Source: Candidatus Anammoximicrobium sp. (GTDB lineage Bacteria; Planctomycetota; Planctomycetia; Pirellulales; Pirellulaceae). Taken from it: a DNA stretch of 41,214 nucleotides. The notes under the pieces were generated by a model that saw only the letters and a program-made list of their open reading frames with translations, had not been told where the DNA came from and did not search any database. Location of the stretch: NCBI GenBank assembly GCA_012515235.1, contig JAAYYU010000231.1, forward strand, positions 1 through 41,214. Direction: 5' to 3'. The position numbers and the translations under genes are program-made. Below are positions 16,953-24,379 of this stretch, one piece after another. How positions within the stretch are numbered: the stretch's first letter is position 1; each line of letters begins with the position of its first letter.

Positions 16953-17846
16953 CTAATCGCTGCTCCTTTTCTTCCGGCTGCGTCTCTCGGACGCCGCGCT
17001 GTCCGGACGCGGTGCCGATTCGGTCGCGGGCGGGGGTTGCGGAGGGGCATCGGTCGCCGGCTCCGTCGTGGCTGGCGGCTCCGTCGTGGCTGGCGGCTCC
17101 GGGGCGGGGGCCGGTCGAGGCGTATCCTTTTTCGTCGCCGACGGCTTGGCGCGAGTTGTTTTTGCGCTGCCTCCGACCACCTCGCGAGGCGTGACCAAGC
17201 CGTCGCGATTGCGATCGTAGCGGGCGAATTCCTTGTTGGCCGAGGCGGAGCCTGATTCGTCGAATTCGGCCAGCGTCAGTTGGCCGTCGCCGTCGGCATC
17301 GCGTTTCAGAAACCAATCGGGCAGTCCCGGCGGAAAGCGGGAGGGAGGCACGAAGTACTTCCGATCGGTCGCTGGTTTTTGGGAGTCGCCCGCCGCCGGA
17401 TCGTCGATGTTCGCCGGCGCGTCCTCCGGCGACTGCGGGCGATCCTCCTCGCCGGGCGTTGCCGCCCGTTCCTCTCCCGGCACGCCGGGGGGCAGCAGCG
17501 ATGGCAGCGGGACCATGCCGCCGAAGTTGGCCGGCATCAAGCGGATCTTTCGGTGCCGTCCGAAATCCGCGATGTGCTGGGCCAGTTCCTCAACGGACAC
17601 TCGGCCGTCCTGGTTCGCATCCACCGCGTCGGGACGGCCCGCCGACGGAGGCCATTCCTGGGCGGTCAGTTTGCCGTCGCCATCGGCGTCGGCCCGCGTC
17701 ATCCACCGTTCTGCATAGCGCCAGATCTTCACGGGGACGGCGCTGTTGGTCGGATGTTCCGGTTCAGCGGCCGATCCGCTGCCAAGCAGGCCCAGCAGGG
17801 CAAGTCCCAGGCAAACGCCCTCGATCTTCGTCTGTGTCCGGTTCAT
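16953..17846 (-). CDS. Secreted EF-hand calcium-binding protein
   Basis: The 297-aa protein starts at ATG 17846 behind GGAG; an upstream in-frame GTG at 17894 is less likely. A signal peptide (VCLGLALLGLLGSGSAA) leads into four EF-hand loops: DADGDGKLTAQEW, DANQDGRVSVEEL, DADGDGQLTLAEF and DRNRDGLVTPREV. The first three keep the acidic positions expected for calcium binding. A Pro/Glu-rich linker separates the pairs. The C-terminus is a Pro/Thr/Glu-rich tail with an 18-nt direct duplication (17059-17094) and a basic end, ERRSRKKRSSD. Such proteins are frequent in planctomycetes; the role is unknown. Confidence 0.85.
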   Translation of the reverse strand: MNRTQTKIEGVCLGLALLGLLGSGSAAEPEHPTNSAVPVKIWRYAERWMTRADADGDGKLTAQEWPPSAGRPDAVDANQDGRVSVEELAQHIADFGRHRKIRLMPANFGGMVPLPSLLPPGVPGEERAATPGEEDRPQSPEDAPANIDDPAAGDSQKPATDRKYFVPPSRFPPGLPDWFLKRDADGDGQLTLAEFDESGSASANKEFARYDRNRDGLVTPREVVGGSAKTTRAKPSATKKDTPRPAPAPEPPATTEPPATTEPATDAPPQPPPATESAPRPDSAASERRSRKKRSSD

Positions 17847-17915
17847 GTCGAAGGTCTCCGTCCGCGGCACGCACTTCGATTTCACACCAAGCACCCTTCC
17901 AGGAACGGCTTCGTC

Positions 17916-17935
17916 GGGCGGAATTGATACCGCCC
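17916..17935. promoter_or_regulatory. Inverted repeat upstream of the EF-hand gene
   Basis: GGGCGG-N8-CCGCCC is a perfect 6-bp palindrome 70-89 nt upstream of the EF-hand start, within the 268-nt gap. It is possibly an operator; no clear promoter was recognised beside it. Confidence 0.3.
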
Positions 17936-18067
17936 AAGCGGACTCAAGTTCGCGCTACGCGGAAACCCCACCGTTGATCTTCGACCTCTGCCCGCCGAGG
18001 CGGAGGGTTCGCGAAGTCCGCGTGACCGAACCGAACCCCAGGTCGCGGCGTACTGGTCAAACCCTGT

Positions 18068-18106
18068 GATGGCGGCATTTGGGCGGGCTGCAACCCCGCC
18101 GCCATC
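18068..18106 (-). terminator. Strong hairpin after the 84-aa gene, lacking a U-tract
   Basis: GATGGCGGC (18068-18076) and GCCGCCATC (18098-18106) form perfect 9-bp arms around a GC-rich loop that can pair further (GGG with CCC). It begins 9 nt past the stop of the 84-aa gene. No T-run follows on the minus strand, so it is either a non-canonical terminator or a 3'-end stabiliser. Confidence 0.45.
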
Positions 18107-18114
18107 TTGAGCCA

Positions 18115-18369
18115 TCAATCCCCGCGATGCGAAAAATTGCGCGTCTTGGGCCAGAAGCCCGATGCCAGCGCTTTGTGAAGATCGAATCCGGCCCGGCCGA
18201 CCTCTTCGTAATCGTGGCCAAACGTATCCCAAACCAGTTGAATGCTCAGATTGTTGTCCAGCACAAAATCAAGCAGCGCCCGGAGATCTTCCAGACAGCG
18301 TCGTTCCTCACCGCTGAGAGGCCCCGGAAACTGGGTTTTCAACCGTTCGGCGTCGTCGTCATGCAACAT
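18115..18369 (-). CDS. Small protein of unknown function (84 aa)
   Basis: I do not recognise a family. It is supported by a perfect AGGAGG 8 nt before the ATG at 18369 and by its position 13 nt after the lipoprotein stop, which suggests a shared transcript. The composition is protein-like. It is predicted mostly helical, rich in Asp, Glu, Leu and Phe, with a middle segment LLDFVLDNNLSIQLVWDTFG, and it has no signal peptide or membrane segment. It is probably a cytoplasmic partner or an unrelated small protein. A strong hairpin follows it. Confidence 0.62.
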   Translation of the reverse strand: MLHDDDAERLKTQFPGPLSGEERRCLEDLRALLDFVLDNNLSIQLVWDTFGHDYEEVGRAGFDLHKALASGFWPKTRNFSHRGD

Positions 18370-18382
18370 TCGGCGTTCCTCC

Positions 18383-18802
18383 TCACTGGGTTTTCAGATC
18401 GAAGTCATGGACGTTGTCGCCCGGCTTGAATTCGCAGCGGAGGGTCGTTTCGGCATTGTATTTGGGGGGAATCGCTTCCTTCGTCTCGTCCATCATCATG
18501 CCCGGATCGGCCGATGGGATCTGTTTGCCCGTCTTCTTGGACCAACTGATTTCCACCCGGAAGTTGCCGGGCGAGGCCCCGCGTTCGGGCCCAATCTGGT
18601 ACTTGCCGTCTTCGATCGCGGCGGCGACCTTCGTGCCTTCCGCGCCGGCGTCCGGCAGAAAGACGATGCTGCCGGGTCCGACCGGCTGGCCGTCCATCGT
18701 GACTCGCCCCTGGACCGATACCTGATTGGACGAGCCACAGCCTATGACTGCGGCGACGATCCCCGTCATCAAACAGATCGCCATGTTGCTGAAAAGTCTC
18801 AT
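18383..18802 (-). CDS. Lipoprotein with transthyretin-like (carboxypeptidase regulatory-like) domain
   Basis: The 139-aa protein has a lipoprotein signal (MAICLMTGIVAAVIGCGSS, lipobox Cys22). A single beta-sandwich domain follows with VQGRVTMDGQPVGPGSIVFLPD and NFRVEISWSKKTGK. This type is very common in planctomycetes and is typically encoded next to DUF1559 prepilins, as here (gene upstream at 18969). AAGGAG lies about 11 nt before the start. It is probably anchored in the envelope; the binding target is unknown. It appears to share a transcript with the 84-aa gene. Confidence 0.85.
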   Translation of the reverse strand: MRLFSNMAICLMTGIVAAVIGCGSSNQVSVQGRVTMDGQPVGPGSIVFLPDAGAEGTKVAAAIEDGKYQIGPERGASPGNFRVEISWSKKTGKQIPSADPGMMMDETKEAIPPKYNAETTLRCEFKPGDNVHDFDLKTQ

Positions 18803-18968
18803 CGCGGATCATTCTCCTTGGATTGGGGCCGGACGGCACTTCAGGGCTGGGGTAAAGGGCGCGGAGGTCAGGCTGGCAGCGTGCAAAACGTGATGCAGCC
18901 AACGTCGTGCAAGGACGCTCTCCACCAGGCTTTCGCCGTTTCTGGCAGCCATGTGCCCGTGCCCGGCG

Positions 18969-19853
18969 CTACGGAACCTTGATGGCCCTGCGGTCATCCT
19001 TGCGGTACAAGTTCTGGTACAAGAAGTCCGCCTTGTTGACGGTCCCTGCACAACTCTGGGTGTATCCGTAGTGGCTTTCAATCGTATCCGAGATGAAGCG
19101 GACGGAGGCGTCGGCCAAGGCAAAATTCGCGCCGCCGGGATGGATGCTCGTCCAGCAATGTCTTGTGCAATTGGGATCGACGGCTCCAGTCCACCTGGTA
19201 TTTAGGGGCAAATCGCCGCGTGCATAGACGATGGCGTCGGTCACCCCGTTTCGTCGGCCAATCCAGATTCCGGCGACGCCCTGCTCCATATCGCGCTCGC
19301 CGAACATGAACGTCGCACTCGTGCCGTCCAGGATGTCCTTCATGTTGACCTTGAGTGCAGCGGCCGGCGTGGTATTGATGCAAATCTGGGCGCTGGGCAG
19401 GTAATTGCACTTGCCGTCGTTCGACCCGTTCGGGTTCAAGTCGGGGGTCGGGTCGGAAGGGCAGATCAGAGTGGGGACCCGTGTCTTCGTGATGTCGTTG
19501 ACGGCGGGGATCGGGCCGCTGTAGTCTCCCGGTTCCAGCGCGTCGTGCAAGCCCGCCTGCTCCATGAACGGGAACAGACGTGGCAGAGGCCCATAATCGC
19601 CGGTGCCGCTGGGATAGTTCTTCAGCACGTACGTGTTGGGAAAATACCCATAAGTGTCATGGTGATTGTGCATGGCGACGGCAATTTGCTTCAGATTGTT
19701 CGCGCACTGCGTCCGGCGTGAAGCTTCGCGAGCCGCCTGGATCGCGGGCAGCAGCAGCGCGACTAGGATGCCAATAATGGCGATGACGACCAGCAGTTCA
19801 ACCAAGGTAAAACCGGTCTTGCGACCCCGTCTTATGCATCGCTCAGCAGCCAT
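18969..19853 (-). CDS. DUF1559 prepilin-like secreted protein
   Basis: The 294-aa protein starts at ATG 19853, 7 nt after GGAGG. It has a type IV prepilin cleavage motif, GFTLVELLVVIAIIGIL, with the conserved Gly before Phe and Glu at position +5. The adjacent AAIQAAREASRRTQCANNLKQ is diagnostic of DUF1559. The globular part carries the family's C-terminal signature SIHPGGANFALADASVRFI. Planctomycetes have large paralogous sets of these pseudopilin-like proteins; their role is unsettled. Its promoter must lie in the divergent gap to the right, where no strong consensus was seen. Confidence 0.93.
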   Translation of the reverse strand: MAAERCIRRGRKTGFTLVELLVVIAIIGILVALLLPAIQAAREASRRTQCANNLKQIAVAMHNHHDTYGYFPNTYVLKNYPSGTGDYGPLPRLFPFMEQAGLHDALEPGDYSGPIPAVNDITKTRVPTLICPSDPTPDLNPNGSNDGKCNYLPSAQICINTTPAAALKVNMKDILDGTSATFMFGERDMEQGVAGIWIGRRNGVTDAIVYARGDLPLNTRWTGAVDPNCTRHCWTSIHPGGANFALADASVRFISDTIESHYGYTQSCAGTVNKADFLYQNLYRKDDRRAIKVP

Positions 19854-20109
19854 TAACAAACCTCCCCAGAGCGATCCTGAACGCCCTGATCTTTCGGCCT
19901 CGGACTTAATGATTTTACTGTATCACGAGGAACACATTGGACCCGAGAAAACCGCCTGCGTCAAGCCGCAAGGCATGCCAATTCTCTCGCCGTCAGTGGC
20001 CAGCCACCCGAAACGTCGTCATGATCCAGATGTCAATCGGCGTCGTGAGGCATCGCACGGGGAATCGGGTTTTCAGGTTTGCTGATCCGAGTTTGTGCAG
20101 ATTTCCGAC
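19854..20109. other. Divergent intergenic region, no gene seen
   Basis: This is the left part of the 398-nt divergent gap between the prepilin and the CBS gene. Apart from AT-richer stretches such as TTAATGATTTTACTG near 19906-19920, which may belong to a prepilin promoter, I see no gene or clear repeat. Confidence 0.4.
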
Positions 20110-20141
20110 TTGTTTGACGCCCTGTGGCGTCTAGAATCTAG
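20110..20141 (+). promoter_or_regulatory. Candidate promoter/operator of the CBS gene
   Basis: TTGTTT (20110-20115) and TAGAAT (20132-20137) are separated by 16 nt. Those 16 nt are exactly the perfect palindrome GACGCC-CTGT-GGCGTC. The -10 is itself inside CTAGA-A-TCTAG (20131-20141). A regulator bound between -35 and -10 would control the gene. The -35 is weak, so this is a proposal. Confidence 0.4.
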
Positions 20142-20251
20142 GCATTCTGTCCGCTCAAACATTGCTCCCGGTCAGATTGACTGGGGCTGTTCGAAGGCGG
20201 CTTTTGGTTCAAACCCTCGCATGGGAGACTGCGATTACGCGGTGCGGTGTC

Positions 20252-20689
20252 ATGGCGACCCTGAAGGACATCCTGGCAGGCAAGGATTCCCACGTCATCT
20301 CGGTCGATCCGCGGGCGACCGTGATGGAAGCGGCGGTGCTGATGAATCAGTACCGCGTCGGTTTTTTGATGGTGATGGACGGAGAACGGCCTGTGGGCGT
20401 CGTCTCCGAGCGGGACATCCTGCGGCGCGTCGTCGTCGCGAGGCTGGATCCCGGAAAGACTCTCGTCAAGGAAGTCATGACGACCGAGATGCTCGTCTGC
20501 AACCCGACAACCAGCGTCGAAGAAGCTCGCAGCGTGATGAAGAACCGCCGCATCCGGCACCTGCCGGTCGTCGACGAGAACGAGCGATTGGTCGGACTTG
20601 TTTCCATTGGCGACTTGAACGCGTTCAACGCGAACGCTCAGGAGCAGACGCTGCACGTGCTGCGAGAGTACATCTACGGGCGGACCTGA
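20252..20689 (+). CDS. Two-CBS-domain protein
   Basis: The 145-aa protein consists almost entirely of a pair of CBS motifs. The first runs from VISVDPRATVMEAAVLMNQY to GVVSERDILR, and the second from NPTTSVEEARSVMKNRRIRH to LVGLVSIGDLN. Together they form a Bateman module that senses adenine nucleotides or related ligands. The start is taken at ATG 20252, because the residues encoded before it are not CBS-like; no strong SD precedes it. It lies 224 nt upstream of the nuo operon in the same direction but has its own promoter candidate. A role as an energy-status sensor is inferred. Confidence 0.9.
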   Translation: MATLKDILAGKDSHVISVDPRATVMEAAVLMNQYRVGFLMVMDGERPVGVVSERDILRRVVVARLDPGKTLVKEVMTTEMLVCNPTTSVEEARSVMKNRRIRHLPVVDENERLVGLVSIGDLNAFNANAQEQTLHVLREYIYGRT

Positions 20690-20785
20690 CTTTGATAAGC
20701 GGAGGACTTTCCGCTGGCGAATAAAATTTCGAGGAACCGTTTTTGGGGGGAAGAAGCCGGTTTCTGCGAAAAGGGGACGGGCTTC

Positions 20786-20813
20786 TGGACAACCGCCGGA
20801 GAGCCTCTACAAT
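20786..20813 (+). promoter_or_regulatory. Candidate promoter of the nuo operon
   Basis: TGGACA (20786-20791) and TACAAT (20808-20813) are spaced 16 nt apart, each five of six to consensus, about 100 nt upstream of nuoA. A second CTACAAT copy lies at 20830-20836, which might give an alternative start. There is no other plausible operon promoter between the CBS gene and nuoA. Confidence 0.5.
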
Positions 20814-20913
20814 CGGCGCCGTCCTGCAACTACAATATCGAACCAGCTGACTCGGCTTTACAGAAAAACGTCTGGACAGTAATCGCGGACCGGCATCCGG
20901 GAGGCACAGGCCT

Positions 20914-21303
20914 ATGGAAAATCAGGTTTCCACATTCCTGCCCATCCTGGCCTATTCCGGAGTCATGATCGCCTTTGTGGTGACCACCCTGGCCCTGACG
21001 CAGACGATCGGGCCCAAGCACGAGACGGTCGTGAAGAACATGCCGTACGAGTCGGGCATGGACCCGGTAGGCGACGCCCGGCAGCCGTTTGACGTCAAAT
21101 TCTACCTGGTCGCGATCCTGTTTCTGGTCTTCGACGTGGAGTTGCTGCTCCTGTACCCCTGGGCGTGCAGCGCCTACGCCGCCGAGGGAGGCGTGCCGGC
21201 CGAGTTGCGGGGACCGGTGTTTGTGGTCATGCTGGTGTTCCTGGCGACGCTGGGCATTGCTTACGTCTACGCCTGGAAGAGGGGAGTGTTCCGATGGCGC
21301 TAG
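20914..21303 (+). CDS. nuoA: NADH-quinone oxidoreductase subunit A
   Basis: The 129-aa membrane subunit of respiratory complex I has three transmembrane helices. The conserved loop is present (KNMPYESGMDPVGDARQPF), followed by KFYLVAILFLVFDVELLLLY with its buried acidic residues. GGGAGG lies 9 nt before the ATG. It is the first gene of a complete 14-gene operon. The last 10 nt overlap nuoB, so translation is coupled. It helps form the quinone-site entry and the first part of the proton path together with NuoH and NuoJ. Confidence 0.97.
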   Translation: MENQVSTFLPILAYSGVMIAFVVTTLALTQTIGPKHETVVKNMPYESGMDPVGDARQPFDVKFYLVAILFLVFDVELLLLYPWACSAYAAEGGVPAELRGPVFVVMLVFLATLGIAYVYAWKRGVFRWR

Positions 21304-21848
21304 GACTGCCGGAAAACATCTTCCTGACCCGCTTGGACGCGGCGGCCAATTGGGCGCGGACGAACAGTCTCTGGCCCATGCCGTTTGCGACGGCGTGCTG
21401 CGGCATCGAATTGATGGCCACCGCCGCGTCGCGTCACGATCTGGCGAGGTTCGGCGCGGAAGTGATGCGGTTCAGTCCTCGGCAGTGCGATCTGCTGGTT
21501 GTGGCCGGACGCGTGGTGATGAAGATGTTGCCGGTGCTGCAGCGGATCTGGCTGCAGATGCCGGAGCCCAAGTGGTGCATGTCGATGGGGGCGTGTGCGT
21601 GTAGTGGCGGCGTGTTCGACACCTATGCGGTGGTCCAGGGGGTAGATCGGTTCATCCCGGTCGACATCTACGTGCCGGGCTGCCCGCCGCGGCCGGAACA
21701 GTTGCTCAAGGCGTTCCTTGATCTGCAGGACAAGATCCGCCAGACGGGCACGTTCGACGGCAGAGAGTTCAAGGGACGGACGCAGCCGGAGGGGCCGCGG
21801 CCGCTGGAGCCGGACGAGGTGCGGCGGATCCGCGAGGCATTGCGTTGA
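21294..21848 (+). CDS. nuoB: NADH-quinone oxidoreductase subunit B
   Basis: The 184-aa peripheral subunit holds the terminal iron-sulfur cluster N2, which passes electrons to quinone. The ligands Cys35, Cys36, Cys101 and Cys130 sit in ATACCGIELM, MGACACSGG and VPGCPPRPE. Their spacing (65 and 29) equals that of the E. coli protein. The start ATG lies inside the nuoA end. NuoB contacts NuoD and NuoH at the membrane interface. nuoC starts 19 nt later. Confidence 0.97.
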   Translation: MALGLPENIFLTRLDAAANWARTNSLWPMPFATACCGIELMATAASRHDLARFGAEVMRFSPRQCDLLVVAGRVVMKMLPVLQRIWLQMPEPKWCMSMGACACSGGVFDTYAVVQGVDRFIPVDIYVPGCPPRPEQLLKAFLDLQDKIRQTGTFDGREFKGRTQPEGPRPLEPDEVRRIREALR

Positions 21849-21867
21849 GGAGTTGAGGGTAAACGCC

Positions 21868-22362
21868 ATGTTCGAGCAAACTCCGCTCCGCGAGCGACTG
21901 GGACCGAACGGCTATACGACGTCGCAGTTCCGCGACAACTTCCGTTTGCACGTGCGGGCGGAGCGGGTTTACGATTGCCTGCAATGCCTGTACGAGGCCT
22001 GCGGCTTCGACATGCTGATCGATCTGAGCGCCGTCGACTACCTGGACTATCCCGGAGCCCAGGATCGGTTCGGCGTGATTTACGCGTTGCTGAACACCCG
22101 CAGCGGGGAGCGGGTGTACGTCAAGACGGCCGTCAACGAACCGGAGTTGCGGCTGCCGAGCGTGTATTCGTTGTGGAAAGGCGCCGATTGGATGGAACGG
22201 GAAGTGTACGACATGTTCGGCATCCAGTTCACCGGCCATCCGGATTTGCGCCGGATCTTGATGCCGGAGGAATTCACGGCCTTTCCGTTGCGGAAGGATT
22301 ACCCCTTGCGAGGCCGCGGCGAGCGGCATAATTTCCCCGTGATTACGCGGTCGGAGAGTTAG
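21868..22362 (+). CDS. nuoC: NADH-quinone oxidoreductase subunit C
   Basis: The 164-aa, 30-kDa-type subunit of the peripheral arm has no cofactor. It has the family signature WMEREVYDMFGIQFTGHPDL followed by RRILMPEEF and FPLRKDYPLRGRGER. It is separate from nuoD, unlike the fused nuoCD of E. coli. The start ATG at 21868 follows GAGG/GAGTTGAGGG. The 103-nt spacer to nuoD carries a large hairpin. Confidence 0.96.
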   Translation: MFEQTPLRERLGPNGYTTSQFRDNFRLHVRAERVYDCLQCLYEACGFDMLIDLSAVDYLDYPGAQDRFGVIYALLNTRSGERVYVKTAVNEPELRLPSVYSLWKGADWMEREVYDMFGIQFTGHPDLRRILMPEEFTAFPLRKDYPLRGRGERHNFPVITRSES

Positions 22363-22377
22363 CGTTCTGGTGCGATC

Positions 22378-22429
22378 GCAGGCCGCTGACTCCGCCGGCG
22401 GGGCGTTGCTCGCGGAGCCAGCGGCCTGC
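22378..22429. repeat. Long stem-loop in the nuoC-nuoD spacer
   Basis: GCAGGCCGCTGACTCCGC (22378-22395) pairs with GCGGAGCCAGCGGCCTGC (22412-22429): 17 of 18 positions match around a 16-nt loop. The outer ends (GATCGCAGGCCG and AGCGGCCT) recur in the nuoH-nuoI spacer. It stops 36 nt before the nuoD ATG, leaving the nuoD ribosome site free. Confidence 0.8.
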
Positions 22430-22465
22430 GGAGTGGCGGTTTCGGGCCGCGACAGGAAAACAGAA

Positions 22466-23686
22466 ATGCCGTTCGAAGTGCATGATCTTGCTGAGCCCGA
22501 AGCATCCGCCAAGGAGTACTTGTGGACGTTGAACTTCGGACCCCAGCATCCAGCGACGCACACGACGCTGCGGCTGATCCTGACGCTCTCTGGCGAGACG
22601 GTCGTCAAGGCGGTGCCGGACATCGGGTTCCTGCACAGCGGGTTCGAGAAGCTGGGCGAGCACCTGAACTTCAACCAGTACGTGACAATCGTCGACCGCA
22701 TGAACTACATCTCGCCGCTGGCCAACGAGATTGCCTGGCACCATGCGGTGGAGAAACTGCTGGGCATCGAACTAACGCCTCGCTGCAAGTACGTGCGCAC
22801 GATTCTGGCCGAGTTGATGCGACTGCACGACCACCTGTTGAACGTCGGCACGACCGGATTGGACTTGGGCGCGTTCACAGGGTTCTTGTACACGTTTCAC
22901 CAGCGGGAACACATCTACGACATCGTCGAGTACGCATCGGGGCAGCGTTTTCACACCAGCTATACGCGCGTCGGCGGCCTGCTGTACGACGTGAACGACG
23001 AGTGGATTGGCAAGGTGCGGAGTTTCGTCCGGGGTTTCAGCAAAACGCACAACGACGTCCACAAGCTGCTGACCCACAACCGCATTTTCATGGAACGTAC
23101 GAAGGGCATCGGCGTGCTGTCTCACGACCAGGCGATCAACCTGAGTTGTACCGGTCCGATCGCGCGGGCCAGCGGCGTCGTGCGGGACGTGCGCAAGGAC
23201 GATCCGTACCTGGCGTATGGCGACTTGGATTTTCGGGTGATTTGCGCGCAGGCCGGCGACTGCTACGCGCGCTACCTGGTGCGGATGGAAGAGATGCGGG
23301 AGAGCCTCAAGATCATCGAACAGGCGGTCGAGAATCTCCCGTCCGGGCCGCTGAATGTGGACTTGGAAGGGAAAGCCGTCCTGCCCGGCAAGCGCGAAGT
23401 GTACCGCAGCATTGAGGGCTTGATTCACCATTTCGAGTTGGTGATGCCCAACCGCGGGTTCCCGGCGCCGACCGACGAGTTGTATGCGGCCACGGAATCC
23501 CCCAACGGCGAATTGGGATTCTACCTTGTCGCCGATGGCAGCGACCGGGCGTACCGGGCGCGGACTCGGCCCCCCTCGTTCATCCATTTCGCGGTCTTCC
23601 CGCACATGATCGTGGGACACCAGATCAGCGACGTGGTGGCGATCCTGGGGAGTTTGAACATTATCGCAGCGGAACTGGATCGATGA
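22466..23686 (+). CDS. nuoD: NADH-quinone oxidoreductase subunit D
   Basis: The 406-aa, 49-kDa-type subunit is homologous to the large subunit of NiFe hydrogenases and forms the quinone pocket with NuoB. Motifs seen are NFGPQHPATHTTLRL near residue 25, with the histidine-bearing loop, and DIGFLHSGFEKL, followed by the C-terminal PSFIHFAVFPHMIVGHQISD and VAILGSLN. The start is taken at ATG 22466, because the residues encoded upstream are translated hairpin sequence. AGGA lies about 10 nt before. It ends 67 nt before nuoE. Confidence 0.97.
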   Translation: MPFEVHDLAEPEASAKEYLWTLNFGPQHPATHTTLRLILTLSGETVVKAVPDIGFLHSGFEKLGEHLNFNQYVTIVDRMNYISPLANEIAWHHAVEKLLGIELTPRCKYVRTILAELMRLHDHLLNVGTTGLDLGAFTGFLYTFHQREHIYDIVEYASGQRFHTSYTRVGGLLYDVNDEWIGKVRSFVRGFSKTHNDVHKLLTHNRIFMERTKGIGVLSHDQAINLSCTGPIARASGVVRDVRKDDPYLAYGDLDFRVICAQAGDCYARYLVRMEEMRESLKIIEQAVENLPSGPLNVDLEGKAVLPGKREVYRSIEGLIHHFELVMPNRGFPAPTDELYAATESPNGELGFYLVADGSDRAYRARTRPPSFIHFAVFPHMIVGHQISDVVAILGSLNIIAAELDR

Positions 23687-23690
23687 CCCT

Positions 23691-23716
23691 GCGGACTGGC
23701 TTTCCAGCCTGTCCGC
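23691..23716. repeat. Hairpin in the nuoD-nuoE spacer
   Basis: GCGGACTGGCT (23691-23701) and AGCCTGTCCGC (23706-23716) pair at 10 of 11 positions around a TTCC tetraloop. It lies 5 nt after the nuoD stop. No T-run follows, so termination is unlikely. Confidence 0.7.
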
Positions 23717-23753
23717 GGCAAGGGATGATGGACAAGGTTTCGGAGTTGAGTTG

Positions 23754-24230
23754 ATGAGCGTGCTGACCGACCAGATGCGAGCTGCCATCCGTGCGGAGTT
23801 GGCCAAGTATCCCGACAAGCGGGCGGCGGCGCTCCCGGCATTGCACATCACCCAGAACGCGTTGCGGCACGTGCCGCTGGAGGCCATTCGCGAAATCGCA
23901 GAGATCCTGGACTTGCACCCCGCCGAGGTCCACGATGTGATGAGTTTCTACGGGTTTTTCCGCGACGAGCAACAGCCGCTGGGCAAGCACCGCGTCTGGG
24001 TCTGCCGCAGTCTGTCCTGTATGCTGTGCGGCGGCGAAGAACTGTTGACCGGACTCGGCCGGCGACTGGGCGTCAAGCCGGGCGAAACGACGGCCGACGG
24101 CAAGTTCACGCTGGAGTTCGCCGAGTGCCTGGGAGGCTGCGAAGCCGGCCCCTGTATGATGGTGGACGATGAACGCCACGGAAACGTGACTCTGGAGCAA
24201 GCCGAAGAGATCCTGGGCCAGTTGGAGTGA
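23754..24230 (+). CDS. nuoE: NADH-quinone oxidoreductase subunit E
   Basis: The 158-aa, 24-kDa-type thioredoxin-fold subunit ligates the 2Fe-2S cluster N1a through Cys84, Cys89, Cys125 and Cys129, with the ligand spacing C-x4-C and C-x3-C seen in CRSLSC and CLGGC. HPAEVHDVMSFYGFF is the conserved helical signature. It works beside NuoF in the NADH-oxidising module. The ATG at 23754 is directly preceded by an in-frame TTG. The spacer to nuoF holds a heptanucleotide repeat. Confidence 0.96.
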   Translation: MSVLTDQMRAAIRAELAKYPDKRAAALPALHITQNALRHVPLEAIREIAEILDLHPAEVHDVMSFYGFFRDEQQPLGKHRVWVCRSLSCMLCGGEELLTGLGRRLGVKPGETTADGKFTLEFAECLGGCEAGPCMMVDDERHGNVTLEQAEEILGQLE

Positions 24231-24273
24231 CAAGACCCCACTTCCAAACCGCCCAGCGGCTTCGTTTTTATCC

Positions 24274-24329
24274 GATCCCCGATCCCTGATCCCTGAAAAC
24301 GGAAAACGGAACCCCGAAAACGGAAAACA
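24274..24329. repeat. Heptanucleotide repeat tract in the nuoE-nuoF spacer
   Basis: Eight consecutive 7-nt units all start with GA: GATCCCC, GATCCCT twice, GAAAACG twice, GAACCCC, GAAAACG and GAAAACA. Degenerate purine-rich units continue to about 24350. The tract fills much of the 149-nt spacer and ends about 50 nt before the nuoF GTG. It is the only long nuo spacer without an evident palindrome. Confidence 0.75.
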
Positions 24330-24379
24330 AAAAACCGAAGAGCCGAAAAACCAACCCTGAACACTGAAGAATTTCCCCC

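Noticed and set aside
20690..20913. The second CTACAAT (20830-20836) as the main nuo -10
   Set aside because: The matching -35 position holds TACAAT, which is far from consensus. The upstream pair is better.
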